Positions 7,218 to 15,309 of a stretch of DNA of 25,347 bases are shown piece by piece. A model generated the notes under the pieces. The model worked only from the letters and a program-made list of their open reading frames with translations. It was not told where the DNA came from and searched no databases. The number at the start of each line of letters is the position of its first letter. Positions within the stretch are counted from its first letter, which is position 1. Source of the DNA: CAYXDR01 sp046498185 (GTDB lineage Bacteria; Desulfobacterota; DSM-4660; Desulfatiglandales; Desulfatiglandaceae); the NCBI GenBank assembly GCA_046498185.1, contig JAWOBE010000206.1, forward strand, positions 1-25,347. The letters are read 5' to 3'. The position numbers and the translations under genes were made by a program.

Positions 7218-10200
7218 TTGAAAACAGGTACAATAAAAAATGGATCGATTTTATACACTGCATTGATTACTGCGGTAGTCCTCTTCGTTCTCGTGCCGGC
7301 AGGATTTTTGTTTTACCTGTATTATTCGGTCACGCTGGAAGCAGCGGAGCGGATCGAACGTGGGGTTATCGACAGTATACTTGCTTCCGAAAGCCCTGTC
7401 TATTATGACGACGGGAAAACTCCGATAGGGGTTTTTTTCGAAAAGACTCACCGTAAATACATCCGTTATGAAGAAATTCCTAAAATATTCATAAAGGCGA
7501 TAGTTGCAGCTGAAGACAGAAGCTTTTTCGAACACCACGGCGTGGATTTGAAAGCGGTGGCCAGGGCGATGATCTCAAACATCAAGGCTGGAAAGGTGGT
7601 ACAGGGGGGTAGCACCATTACCCAGCAAACGGCTAAAAACATCTTCAAACGCGAAAAGCGATCATATTGGGCCAAGATGAAGGAATTGTGCCAGGCTTTC
7701 CTGCTAGAGCGCAATTATTCGAAAGAAGAAATACTGGAAATGTATGTGAACCAATTTTTCGTTACCGGCTACGGTAAGGGCCTCAGGATAGCCTCCCAGT
7801 ATTTTTTCGACAAGGAAGTCAAAGATCTCGATCTGGTTGAAGCGGCCTTCATCGCTGGATCGCTGAAGGCCCCGAGCAAGTACAATCCGTTCACCAAGGC
7901 CACCCTGAAATCCAGGGAAAGAGCTCGCATGCTTTCAAAGGAAAGAAAAAACTATGTCCTTTCAGCGATGCATAGTTTGAATTTTATTTCCACCAAAAGT
8001 TACCGCGAGGCTGTAGAGTGCGAAGTGCCTTTCCGTGAGGGAAAAATTTCCTACAGATTGAATGTGGTAATGGATTATATCCGCAGTCAAATGGAATCCG
8101 CACCCTTCCGACGCATACTCGAAGAGCAGGGTGTTGATAATTTCGCCACATCTGGCATAAGCATTTATACATCCATTAACGAACACATTCAGAACCTTAC
8201 AGTCGAAAGCCTTCGTGAGCATCTACCCATGATCGATATCCAGCTTCGCGGTTACCGGCCGGATCAAGATCCGGAACTATCCGAAACTACTGATCCCGTC
8301 GCGCACACCCTGCCCGAATCCACCCTGCCGTTTCCGGTTGAGGTTACGGGGCTTGATCCCACGGATCAGGATGCCCTGATGACGGTAAAATGGGAAACCG
8401 GAGAAGGAATAATAGATTTCGAAGGCGTTAAAAGCGTCGGGGAAGCTTGGATTAAATCGAAAAAGGGCCGGTGGGCCGAATTCAGCATTAACGATCTACC
8501 CGAATTCCTTTCGCTGTTCGGCACGGGCATGAAAGTCTGGGTTCGTTACCTGGATCGGGAAAAACAGGGAAAGAAACTTATATTGTCACATAAACCTGAA
8601 CTTGAAGGAGCAGCGATTGTACTTAAAAAGGGTATGGTAAAAGCCATGGTCGGGGGGTTTTACAATCGTTTTTTTAACAGGGCGGTCGATGCCAAACGTC
8701 AGCTGGGCTCGATATTTAAACCACTGGCCTATTCCGCGGCCCTCCAACTCAAATGGAACAGCCTGGATCCGCTTGCGAACAGGCCGGATCTTTACCGTTT
8801 TCAAACCACCGCTTATGTCCCTAAACCTGACCACACGCCGGACGCTGAAAAAGTTTCGCTTGCGTGGGCTGGAGTTAAATCGGAGAATTTAGCATCAGTG
8901 CGTTTAATGTCTGAGCTCACAGACCACCTTAATCTTCATGAATTCGAGCTTGTCGCGCGCTCGGTCGGACTCGCCCCGCATGAAAAAGAAAGTTATAACG
9001 ATTACGCCCGCAGGATCAGGGACCGGCATGGTGTTATTGTCAATGATGAGGCGATGATGGAAGCCGCTTTCATCGAAGCCAAAACCTCGGTGCGACCGGA
9101 AATTATTTTTGCCGGCTATCCCGACACCGACGGACTGCTCGAAACCGTGGACAGGCTTCACTTCCGGATAGACGATTCATTGCTGGACAAAGACGAACGG
9201 AAAGCCCTGGAAAAAGTTTTTCCTCTCGACTACCGCCGCATGTCCGCTTGCAACCGTCGGATGAAACAACTGCAGGCCTCGGAAAAACCGGCCAGGTTCG
9301 TATTTCACCGGATGGAAGGAATAAGTGAAGAGGGCCGAACAGCTTACATAGAAGACATGTCCTTCGCGCGCAAGGGCTCCTTCATACCGATCGAATCGGC
9401 GAAGGGCATCTATACCCCAGATATATGGATAGACGGCCGTCTGCCTTCGCGGATACTCAACGCATTGGAACAAAAAACTGCAGATAATTTCCAAAAAATA
9501 AAAAGCAGCCCACGTTACAGCATGGATGTGCTTAGAAAGATAAGAGATTTTAAGCTATTGGTCAATATGAACTACGTTTTAAAACTCGCAGGACAGATGG
9601 GAATTTACACTGAAATGGAGCCGGCGCTTTCTTTTCCACTCGGAGCTCATTCAGTCAGTATTATGGAAGCTGCTCTTGCGTATCAAACGATGATGACGGG
9701 GGTCCGACCGATTCTTTTTCCTGAAAATCCGAACTTGATCCCGGTTATCACCAAAATAGCCGACCGCGACGGAGAAACAATCTGGGAATACAAACCATCC
9801 TCTCAGCAGATAGTGAGCCGGGAGGTATCCTCGCAGATCATGGAAATTTTGAGGCTCGTAGTAACCCAAGGCACAGGAAAACGCGCTGAAGGGGCGGTCC
9901 GCTTTCAAATTGAAGAAAAACCCGATTCCGATGTTGCCATACCGGTATACGGAAAAACCGGCACCGCAAACAGATTCATGAATTCCAGCTTCGCAGGCTG
10001 TATTCCTGGACCGAATGCAAAAACAGGAGTCATGACACTCAACGAAGGATACACGATAGCTGCTTATGTAGGCTATGACGATAACAGGCCTATGAAATCC
10101 TCCAATTTTTCCGTCTATGGATCCACCGGGGCGTTACCGGTGTGGATAGACACCGCAAATGCAGTGGTCTCAGGCCCGGAATGGAAAAAGCTGATCAGAC

Positions 10201-10385
10201 CGGCTGACCTTATATTTGCAGCCTCCGACCCGCATGTCGATCTGGATATATTGAAACGAATACCCATATCTCCGGTAAGCGGTCTTCCGGCCGAAACAGG
10301 TGTTTCGTTTCACGCATTATTAAAAAGCGAACGAGGCGGTCACGAACTCCTGCGCCTGTTCGAACCCATAGAGGATAAACAATGA
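7218..10385 (+). CDS. Bifunctional class A penicillin-binding protein (PBP1A-like) with large insert
   Basis: A murein polymerase and crosslinker anchored in the inner membrane. I chose TTG 7218, one base after the deaminase stop, with GGAG at 7204-7207; this gives 1055 residues. One transmembrane helix lies at about 9-38. The GT51 glycosyltransferase domain shows EDRSFFEHHGVD (catalytic Glu99) and GGSTITQQTAKNIF. The transpeptidase domain shows the active Ser498 in GSIFK, SEN at 555-557 (SxN) and KTG at 913-915. SxN to KTG spans about 358 residues, far longer than usual. An acidic, Arg/Lys-rich segment of roughly 200 residues (about 570-780) lacks family resemblance and seems to be an insert in the transpeptidase domain. 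The segment between GT51 and SIFK contains an OB-like region. The stop overlaps the next start by four bases, coupling it to a lipoprotein gene. Confidence 0.92.
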   Translation: MKTGTIKNGSILYTALITAVVLFVLVPAGFLFYLYYSVTLEAAERIERGVIDSILASESPVYYDDGKTPIGVFFEKTHRKYIRYEEIPKIFIKAIVAAEDRSFFEHHGVDLKAVARAMISNIKAGKVVQGGSTITQQTAKNIFKREKRSYWAKMKELCQAFLLERNYSKEEILEMYVNQFFVTGYGKGLRIASQYFFDKEVKDLDLVEAAFIAGSLKAPSKYNPFTKATLKSRERARMLSKERKNYVLSAMHSLNFISTKSYREAVECEVPFREGKISYRLNVVMDYIRSQMESAPFRRILEEQGVDNFATSGISIYTSINEHIQNLTVESLREHLPMIDIQLRGYRPDQDPELSETTDPVAHTLPESTLPFPVEVTGLDPTDQDALMTVKWETGEGIIDFEGVKSVGEAWIKSKKGRWAEFSINDLPEFLSLFGTGMKVWVRYLDREKQGKKLILSHKPELEGAAIVLKKGMVKAMVGGFYNRFFNRAVDAKRQLGSIFKPLAYSAALQLKWNSLDPLANRPDLYRFQTTAYVPKPDHTPDAEKVSLAWAGVKSENLASVRLMSELTDHLNLHEFELVARSVGLAPHEKESYNDYARRIRDRHGVIVNDEAMMEAAFIEAKTSVRPEIIFAGYPDTDGLLETVDRLHFRIDDSLLDKDERKALEKVFPLDYRRMSACNRRMKQLQASEKPARFVFHRMEGISEEGRTAYIEDMSFARKGSFIPIESAKGIYTPDIWIDGRLPSRILNALEQKTADNFQKIKSSPRYSMDVLRKIRDFKLLVNMNYVLKLAGQMGIYTEMEPALSFPLGAHSVSIMEAALAYQTMMTGVRPILFPENPNLIPVITKIADRDGETIWEYKPSSQQIVSREVSSQIMEILRLVVTQGTGKRAEGAVRFQIEEKPDSDVAIPVYGKTGTANRFMNSSFAGCIPGPNAKTGVMTLNEGYTIAAYVGYDDNRPMKSSNFSVYGSTGALPVWIDTANAVVSGPEWKKLIRPADLIFAASDPHVDLDILKRIPISPVSGLPAETGVSFHALLKSERGGHELLRLFEPIEDKQ

Positions 10386-11740
10386 AAAAGTGCCTGCATT
10401 TAGTTCTATTTCTAGGGGCCGCAGCTTTTTTTCAGAGCTGTGCCGGGATCATTGAAGATGTCAGGGTTGAACCTGCTCGAGACACAGTAAAAATTTCACC
10501 TCAGGTGCTCGATGCCTCAATAACTGATATTGAAACCCTTATCGACAAAGGCATGCTTGACGAAGAGCAAACACGGCGTGCCACGGACCTTATCAAAGCG
10601 GTCGAAGACCTGCGGCATATCCCGCCTCAGGCAGAGAACGCCCTTTCCACCAGGTTGGAAAAATTGCTGATAACCACTTCCGCATTGATTCACGAAAGCC
10701 TTTCCGGACCCAAGGCTACCGAGCATGAAAAAATCGCGTCGGAGGACAAATGGATCGACCTAACCAAAAGAATATTTTCCGAATTCCGTGTGGGAGACCA
10801 CAGGGGCGTCATAGAAACGGCGGGCGCCATCGAAGAAGCATACGGGAAACATTCCCTCGGCCCGGAGACAAGCGCTGTACTGGCGCTTTCGCTGGAAGCC
10901 CAAGGCAGGACAGCTGAAGCCTTACAAACCGCCCTTGAGGCAGTTGAAGGGCTTGACGACCTCCCTGACCGCCTGTTGATCAACGCGGCTTTGGCCCGGC
11001 TGCATGCCGCACGTGGTAACACTCGTGAGGCTGAAAAATGGCGTCAAAAACTTGAACAACAACTTAGCGAACGTTCTTTGTTGCTGGCAGCCCTTGAAAA
11101 ACAACTTGAATCGGCGGCGGCTCCAGAAGACAAGGACTTTAAAAGCTGGGCCCGAAGTTTGTCCACCGGGCAGCCCGATACCGACGAAATAATCAATTCC
11201 ATCAGGCAAGCGGCAGACAAAGTCGATGAAGAAAACTTTTCGGATGCAAGGGAAATACTAAACCGCACACGCCAATGGATAGAACCCACGGGGGGCGATG
11301 CCGGGCTGATCGACGAAGCGATGCTCAGGCTGGAGAAGGCAGAGGAGGTTTACCTGAAAAAACGTATTACAACACTTTCTCGGAAAGATATGGATCTATC
11401 TCCGATCGCCGATCTTCTCGCCCGCGAGCGCTACAAAGAGGCTCTCTCAAGACTCGAGGCGATCGAGCGAATCAGCGGTTTTTCCCCGGAAGTTGACGAA
11501 ATCCGTGAAACCGCGATAGAGCGTCTGATTACTCGTGAAAGCACGAGGGCGGCTGAGACATTTCTCGCCGCCGGCAGGGAACCAAGCCCAAAGCGTAAAA
11601 TGGCCTTGCTCGAAGAAACACGGAGTATACTGAGAGGGCTTCTCTCGGCTTACCCCGAAGCTGCTTCCTCCGACAGGATAGAGTCGTATATCGAGCGAGT
11701 CGATAGTGAAATCAAAAGACTCAAAGCCCAAGGGAACTGA
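10382..11740 (+). CDS. Helical-repeat (TPR-like) lipoprotein coupled to the PBP
   Basis: Not recognised as a named family. The 452-residue product starts with a lipoprotein-type signal (KKCLHLVLFLGAAAFFQSC). Cys20 is the probable lipidation site and Ala at +2 does not suggest inner-membrane retention. The lipobox FQSC is weak. The rest is alpha-helical, charged and repetitive, for example TAEALQTALEAVEGLDDL, LARLHAARGNTREAEKW and DAREILNRTRQWI, which resembles degenerate tetratricopeptide or coiled-coil repeats. Its start overlaps the PBP stop (ATGA), and the kinase gene starts 11 bases after its stop. By analogy with LpoA, a TPR-containing outer-membrane lipoprotein that activates PBP1A in gammaproteobacteria, it could be a PBP partner. 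That is inference from topology and coupling only. Confidence 0.75.
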   Translation: MKKCLHLVLFLGAAAFFQSCAGIIEDVRVEPARDTVKISPQVLDASITDIETLIDKGMLDEEQTRRATDLIKAVEDLRHIPPQAENALSTRLEKLLITTSALIHESLSGPKATEHEKIASEDKWIDLTKRIFSEFRVGDHRGVIETAGAIEEAYGKHSLGPETSAVLALSLEAQGRTAEALQTALEAVEGLDDLPDRLLINAALARLHAARGNTREAEKWRQKLEQQLSERSLLLAALEKQLESAAAPEDKDFKSWARSLSTGQPDTDEIINSIRQAADKVDEENFSDAREILNRTRQWIEPTGGDAGLIDEAMLRLEKAEEVYLKKRITTLSRKDMDLSPIADLLARERYKEALSRLEAIERISGFSPEVDEIRETAIERLITRESTRAAETFLAAGREPSPKRKMALLEETRSILRGLLSAYPEAASSDRIESYIERVDSEIKRLKAQGN

Positions 11741-11751
11741 AAGGAATTTTT

Positions 11752-12672
11752 TTGAAGCAAAATCTGGAAAATGTAAAGGTCGTCGGTTTTGGACAGGCCA
11801 GTTTTGATTTTCTGGGCCAGCTGTCCCGTTACCCTCAAGAAGACCACAAATGCGAGCTCAAAGACCTTGCAACCGGATGTGGCGGCCCTGCCGCAACGGC
11901 CATGGTTACGCTTTCGCGGCTTGGTGTTCAGACGTCGTTTATCGGGGCAGTTGGAGACGACCGCTTCGGTGCTGAAATAATCCGCTTTTTGGAAACCGAA
12001 AAGGTGGATATTTCTTTTTTAAAATCCATCCCGGGCTGCATGTCGCAGTTAGCGTTCATAGCCGTTACCGCCGCTGGTTCACGAACGATCTTCTGGCACC
12101 GGGGGACAGTACCTTCACCTGAACCTTCCGAAATAGACCTGTCGCCCTTTACCGGCGCACGCGTTCTTCACCTGGATGGTCTCAAGATCGAAGCCTCGAT
12201 CGCGGCGGCGCGCCAGGCTAAATCGATGGGGATCACGGTAGTGCTTGATGCGGGTACATTCCGTGAGGGAACCGACCTCCTGTTACCGCTCGTTGACATA
12301 CTGATAGCTTCCGAGCGCTTCGCAGTGCCGCTGGTTGGGGTAGGGAAGGCATCTGATGCCGAAGCGATAAAGACACTGGTCTCCTTCGGGCCCACCCAAG
12401 TTGTCATAACTCAAGGAGCAAGAGGCAGTGTCGGATTTGACGGAGGCGAAATAATCCATCAGACGGCCTTCAATGTAAAAGCCGTCGACACCACTGGTGC
12501 GGGTGATGTTTATCACGGCGCCTATATTTACAGGTTTTTGGAAGGAGAGGACATCGCCGGGTGCATGAAATTCGCTTCCGCGGCCGCGGCATATAAATGC
12601 ACCGTTTCCGGTAATCTGAAAGGAGTTCCGCATCTGGAGCAAGTGTTGGAAATCATGAACCACGAATTATGA
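11752..12672 (+). CDS. PfkB-family carbohydrate kinase
   Basis: A ribokinase-like sugar kinase that transfers ATP phosphate to a sugar or nucleoside; the substrate cannot be told by eye. The 306 residues show the N-terminal VVGFGQASFDF, the substrate-binding GCGGPAATA at about 42-50, LSRLGVQTSFIGAVGDDRFG and the C-terminal PfkB signature DTTGAGDVYHGAY with the catalytic base Asp252. The start is TTG at 11752, with AAGGAA at 11741-11746 about six bases upstream and no better codon near. It lies 11 bases after the lipoprotein stop, so it is probably co-transcribed with the PBP and lipoprotein genes, although a functional link is not obvious. Confidence 0.92.
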   Translation: MKQNLENVKVVGFGQASFDFLGQLSRYPQEDHKCELKDLATGCGGPAATAMVTLSRLGVQTSFIGAVGDDRFGAEIIRFLETEKVDISFLKSIPGCMSQLAFIAVTAAGSRTIFWHRGTVPSPEPSEIDLSPFTGARVLHLDGLKIEASIAAARQAKSMGITVVLDAGTFREGTDLLLPLVDILIASERFAVPLVGVGKASDAEAIKTLVSFGPTQVVITQGARGSVGFDGGEIIHQTAFNVKAVDTTGAGDVYHGAYIYRFLEGEDIAGCMKFASAAAAYKCTVSGNLKGVPHLEQVLEIMNHEL

Positions 12673-12700
12673 AACCGCTGATGCCCCATGCCGGGCGCAT

Positions 12701-12732
12701 AAAAAAAGGGGCTGCGAACATTCGCAACCCCC
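12701..12732 (-). terminator. Intrinsic terminator of tRNA-Val
   Basis: On the minus strand an 11-bp GC-rich stem (GGGGTTGCGAA pairing with TTCGCAGCCCC, one mismatch, 2-base loop) is followed by seven T (plus-strand A-run 12701-12707). It lies directly after the tRNA. Read on the plus strand the hairpin could also stop transcription from the kinase gene, though no T-run follows there. Confidence 0.85.
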
Positions 12733-12740
12733 GAATTTTC

Positions 12741-12815
12741 TGGTAGGCACGAAGGGATTTGAACCCTTGACCCCTACCGTGTCAGGGTAGTGCTCTCCCC
12801 CTGAGCTACGTGCCT
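12741..12815 (-). tRNA. tRNA-Val (anticodon GAC), CCA encoded
   Basis: The 75-base cloverleaf is complete. The acceptor stem AGGCACG pairs with CGTGCCT. The D-arm is GCTC-AGGGGGA-GAGC, and the anticodon stem CTACC/GGTAG encloses loop CTGACAC with anticodon GAC. The variable loop is five bases (GGGTC), and the T-arm AAGGG-TTCAAAT-CCCTT leads to discriminator A and an encoded CCA. GAC reads GUC and GUU codons for valine. It has its own promoter and terminator. Confidence 0.96.
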
Positions 12816-12827
12816 GAAAGAATCTGT

Positions 12828-12856
12828 TTACTACCAGCGTCCATCCAGATTGTCAA
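12828..12856 (-). promoter_or_regulatory. Promoter of tRNA-Val
   Basis: On the minus strand TTGACA (plus positions 12851-12856) is followed after exactly 17 bases by TAGTAA (12828-12833), with the mature tRNA starting 12 bases further. The site lies just beyond the stop codon of the gene at 12861. Confidence 0.75.
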
Positions 12857-12860
12857 GATC

Positions 12861-13634
12861 CTATTGAGAATTCTTGTCCGAAGAGTTCTCTGGCTCTGTA
12901 TTGCCTGGAAGCCTGTAGGAACCCGATTGCCTGATATTTATCATGTTTTCTCCATCAAATGCGGATTCAACCGTAAAAGGCGCCCATCCAGTTGCAAGTT
13001 TTCCGGCGAGCACAGCCGGATCCCCGCGAAACTCGACCTCGAAAACAACTCGAGATTTAGCAAGCCGGGTGGTTCTCACCGACTCCACGCCGGATACTTT
13101 CTCCGCCATATAACGTTCAAGAGACAACGCATCCACAAGAGCCACATTACTTTCAAATACTACCGAAAGCAATCTAGCTCCGCTGGAATCCGTTGACTGT
13201 GACCGGTATGCATGCGCATCTCTACCACCATCGAGCGGCACCCCGGAATTCCGGAGCAATTCTTCTACAAGCTCTTTGTTGAATTTGACGCTGAGAAACA
13301 CCGAAAACCTTCCTTCGCTGCTGTCCTCGGAAAGAACCAGATAATTTTCGACCAAATCCTCGGCCTGCGGGAGTACTCTTCTATTGATGAGAGAGGAGTA
13401 TTCCCGCATTACCTCTTCGCCAAGGCCTTCTGTAAGATATTCGACCAGGGCCTTGGAAACGGCATCAAGAATAGCGTTTTCCCTCGCCTTCACTTCATTT
13501 CCTTGTATGATTTCACCGCTTCCGGCAGCTTCTATTTCGGGCGGGAGCATCGGTTCAGCCGACGAGACAACCGCAAAGATCAACACGAACGATAAAACCA
13601 AGGCTGATATTTTTAAAGAGCGTTTTATTACCAT
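12861..13634 (-). CDS. Exported protein with FlgT-like N-terminal region
   Basis: Not firmly recognised. From ATG 13634 the product has 257 residues and begins with a clear signal peptide (VIKRSLKISALVLSFVLIFA, then VVSSAEP). Next comes GSGEIIQGNEVKARENAILDA and further helices ending YLVLSEDSSEGRFSVFLSV, a pattern like the N-terminal domain of flagellar assembly protein FlgT and LPP20-type proteins. A second alpha/beta region includes RLLSVVFESNVALVDALSLERYMAEKV. A GTG at 13674-13676 would start the frame upstream but places residues before the signal peptide and overlaps the preceding gene. GAGG lies only two bases before ATG 13634, so spacing is poor. It is the last gene of the leftward run and probably coupled to the TPR lipoprotein. 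No flagellar genes are near, so a periplasmic function other than flagella is possible. Confidence 0.7.
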   Translation of the reverse strand: MVIKRSLKISALVLSFVLIFAVVSSAEPMLPPEIEAAGSGEIIQGNEVKARENAILDAVSKALVEYLTEGLGEEVMREYSSLINRRVLPQAEDLVENYLVLSEDSSEGRFSVFLSVKFNKELVEELLRNSGVPLDGGRDAHAYRSQSTDSSGARLLSVVFESNVALVDALSLERYMAEKVSGVESVRTTRLAKSRVVFEVEFRGDPAVLAGKLATGWAPFTVESAFDGENMINIRQSGSYRLPGNTEPENSSDKNSQ

Positions 13635-13662
13635 AGCCTCGCAACCCGGTCGACGAAAAGGA

Positions 13663-14268
13663 TCAGTTTCTGACACGGCTCATACTTCTTTTCACTTCCT
13701 TCAATGCCCACTCGGCTTCCGGATTCAGGGCGTTGTCCGTCTCCATGACACGTTCGAAGGCTTCTGCAGCCAATTTAAAATCATCGGCACCCCTGAAGGC
13801 GACACCCATATAATAGTAAGCATCCGGCAGATTCTTTGTGTAAAGCAAGGCCTTTGCAAAGCTTTCCATAGCCTCGTTCAACCACCTGTCGCCTTTCTGT
13901 TCTGTATGAAGACGTATGAAAGCCACATAAACCATAGCAGTCACCCTGTCCGAGGGTGAATAATCTATCGCCTTTCCGAGTGCCTTGACCGCGCTTCTAT
14001 AACGCCCGCTCATGAGGTAAACAAGCCCAAGCCCTCGATGGGCCTCTGCAAATGTAGGCTCGATTTCCAACGCAGACGAAAACTCCCTTTCAGCATCCAC
14101 CAGGTATCTTTTTTCTATGAACGTGAAGCCGCTTCTGACATGCTGGCCGGGGGTACCGAGAAGGCCAAGGGTGCCATACGTTCCGGAAGCACAAGACAAT
14201 GTCCAGGAAAGAATAATTCCCAGGGACAAAATCTTGAGCAATCGTTTGGTTCCGATGAGCCTGTACAT
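13663..14268 (-). CDS. TPR-repeat lipoprotein
   Basis: The 201-residue product has a lipoprotein signal ending in TLSC (Cys26) after a hydrophobic run, then at least three tetratricopeptide repeats, for example YLVDAEREFSSALEIEPTFA, AHRGLGLVYLMSGRYRSAVK, ALGKAIDYSPSDR and LPDAYYYMGVAFRGADDFKL. TPR lipoproteins act as assembly or interaction scaffolds in the outer membrane; the partner here is unknown. ATG at 14266-14268 is preceded by AGGAG about eight bases upstream. It sits between miaA (108-base gap) and the FlgT-like gene, whose longer possible frame would overlap its stop, so the two small envelope genes are probably co-expressed. Confidence 0.88.
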   Translation of the reverse strand: MYRLIGTKRLLKILSLGIILSWTLSCASGTYGTLGLLGTPGQHVRSGFTFIEKRYLVDAEREFSSALEIEPTFAEAHRGLGLVYLMSGRYRSAVKALGKAIDYSPSDRVTAMVYVAFIRLHTEQKGDRWLNEAMESFAKALLYTKNLPDAYYYMGVAFRGADDFKLAAEAFERVMETDNALNPEAEWALKEVKRSMSRVRN

Positions 14269-14376
14269 CCCAAGAACTCCTGTTTTATTTTCCCGGTGTT
14301 TTTATATACGCCCTAGTTTTGAAATATTACAATGCTTCGACCGGCAAGTGAAGAAAAAACACTTCGTGCACTAAGA

Positions 14377-15309
14377 TCAGATGCTTCGTAAGGCTAGATG
14401 CCCTCTGACTTCATAGAGTATACGATCGAAATCATCCGGAGCCACCCAAATTGCACCCGGCACCTTCCTGAACCATGTCATCTGCCTTTTCGCATATCGC
14501 CTGGTGTCCCGTTGCAGGGTTTCCAAGGCTTCACCAAGTGTCCGGACTCCCATGAGGTAATCTATCATGTGTCTGTAGCCTAAGCCTTTCATCGCCTTTA
14601 GTTCCGGGCTGAAACCAGCCGCCAGCAGTGTAGATGTCTCTTCCATGAGCCCTGATTCCACCATCTTGCAGCTTCGCAGATCAATCCGCTGGTAAAGTTC
14701 CGACCGATCCAGCTCCAGGCAGAGATAAAGCACATGAAACAGTCTGTCTTCGAACCTGTGGGCATCCGCAAGACGGGAGGGGGACTGTCCGGTCAAATAA
14801 ATAATTTCAAAGGCCCTGGTCACCCTTACCCTGTCGTTCGGATGGATTCTTCGGGCTGTTTCCGGGTCGAGTTCGCCCAGAAGGGAATGAAAAGCCTCCG
14901 GGCCCAATTCTTCATATCTGGCGATAAGTTCTGCCCGTAGCTCCGGATCAGAGGGCGGACAATCGAAAATGCCCTCTGTAAGAGCTTTTATATAAAGACC
15001 GGTTCCCCCGACCACCAAAGCTGTGCGGCCCCGCCGCGCAATGTCCTCTACGACCGGTACTGCCATCCGGCGATAATCCGCCGCGTTGAAGTCTTGGTCC
15101 GGATCTACCACATCCAGCATGTGATGGGCTACCTTCGCCCTGTCCCGTCCGGAAGGTTTGGCGGTGCCGATATCCATGCCACGGTATACCTGCATGGAAT
15201 CCGCATTGACCACCTCCCCTCCAATAGCCCCGCCAAGCGCCACTGCGAGTTCGGTCTTTCCGCTCGCAGTCGGGCCTGCAATCACAATAATTTTTGCCCT
15301 CGCGGCCAT
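14377..15309 (-). CDS. miaA: tRNA dimethylallyltransferase
   Basis: Transfers the dimethylallyl group from DMAPP to N6 of A37 in tRNAs reading U-starting codons. The 310 residues show the P-loop AGPTASGKTE at about 11-20, NADSMQVYRGMDIGTAKP, HHMLDVVDPDQDFNAADY, VVGGTGLYIKALTEGI, then NDRVRVTRAFEI and the late QRDTRRYAKRQMTWFRK, all standard MiaA marks. The ATG overlaps the last base of the mutL stop (TGATG), so it is translated by coupling. A mutL-miaA pair is common in bacteria. The length is normal and no anomaly was seen. Confidence 0.97.
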   Translation of the reverse strand: MAARAKIIVIAGPTASGKTELAVALGGAIGGEVVNADSMQVYRGMDIGTAKPSGRDRAKVAHHMLDVVDPDQDFNAADYRRMAVPVVEDIARRGRTALVVGGTGLYIKALTEGIFDCPPSDPELRAELIARYEELGPEAFHSLLGELDPETARRIHPNDRVRVTRAFEIIYLTGQSPSRLADAHRFEDRLFHVLYLCLELDRSELYQRIDLRSCKMVESGLMEETSTLLAAGFSPELKAMKGLGYRHMIDYLMGVRTLGEALETLQRDTRRYAKRQMTWFRKVPGAIWVAPDDFDRILYEVRGHLALRSI

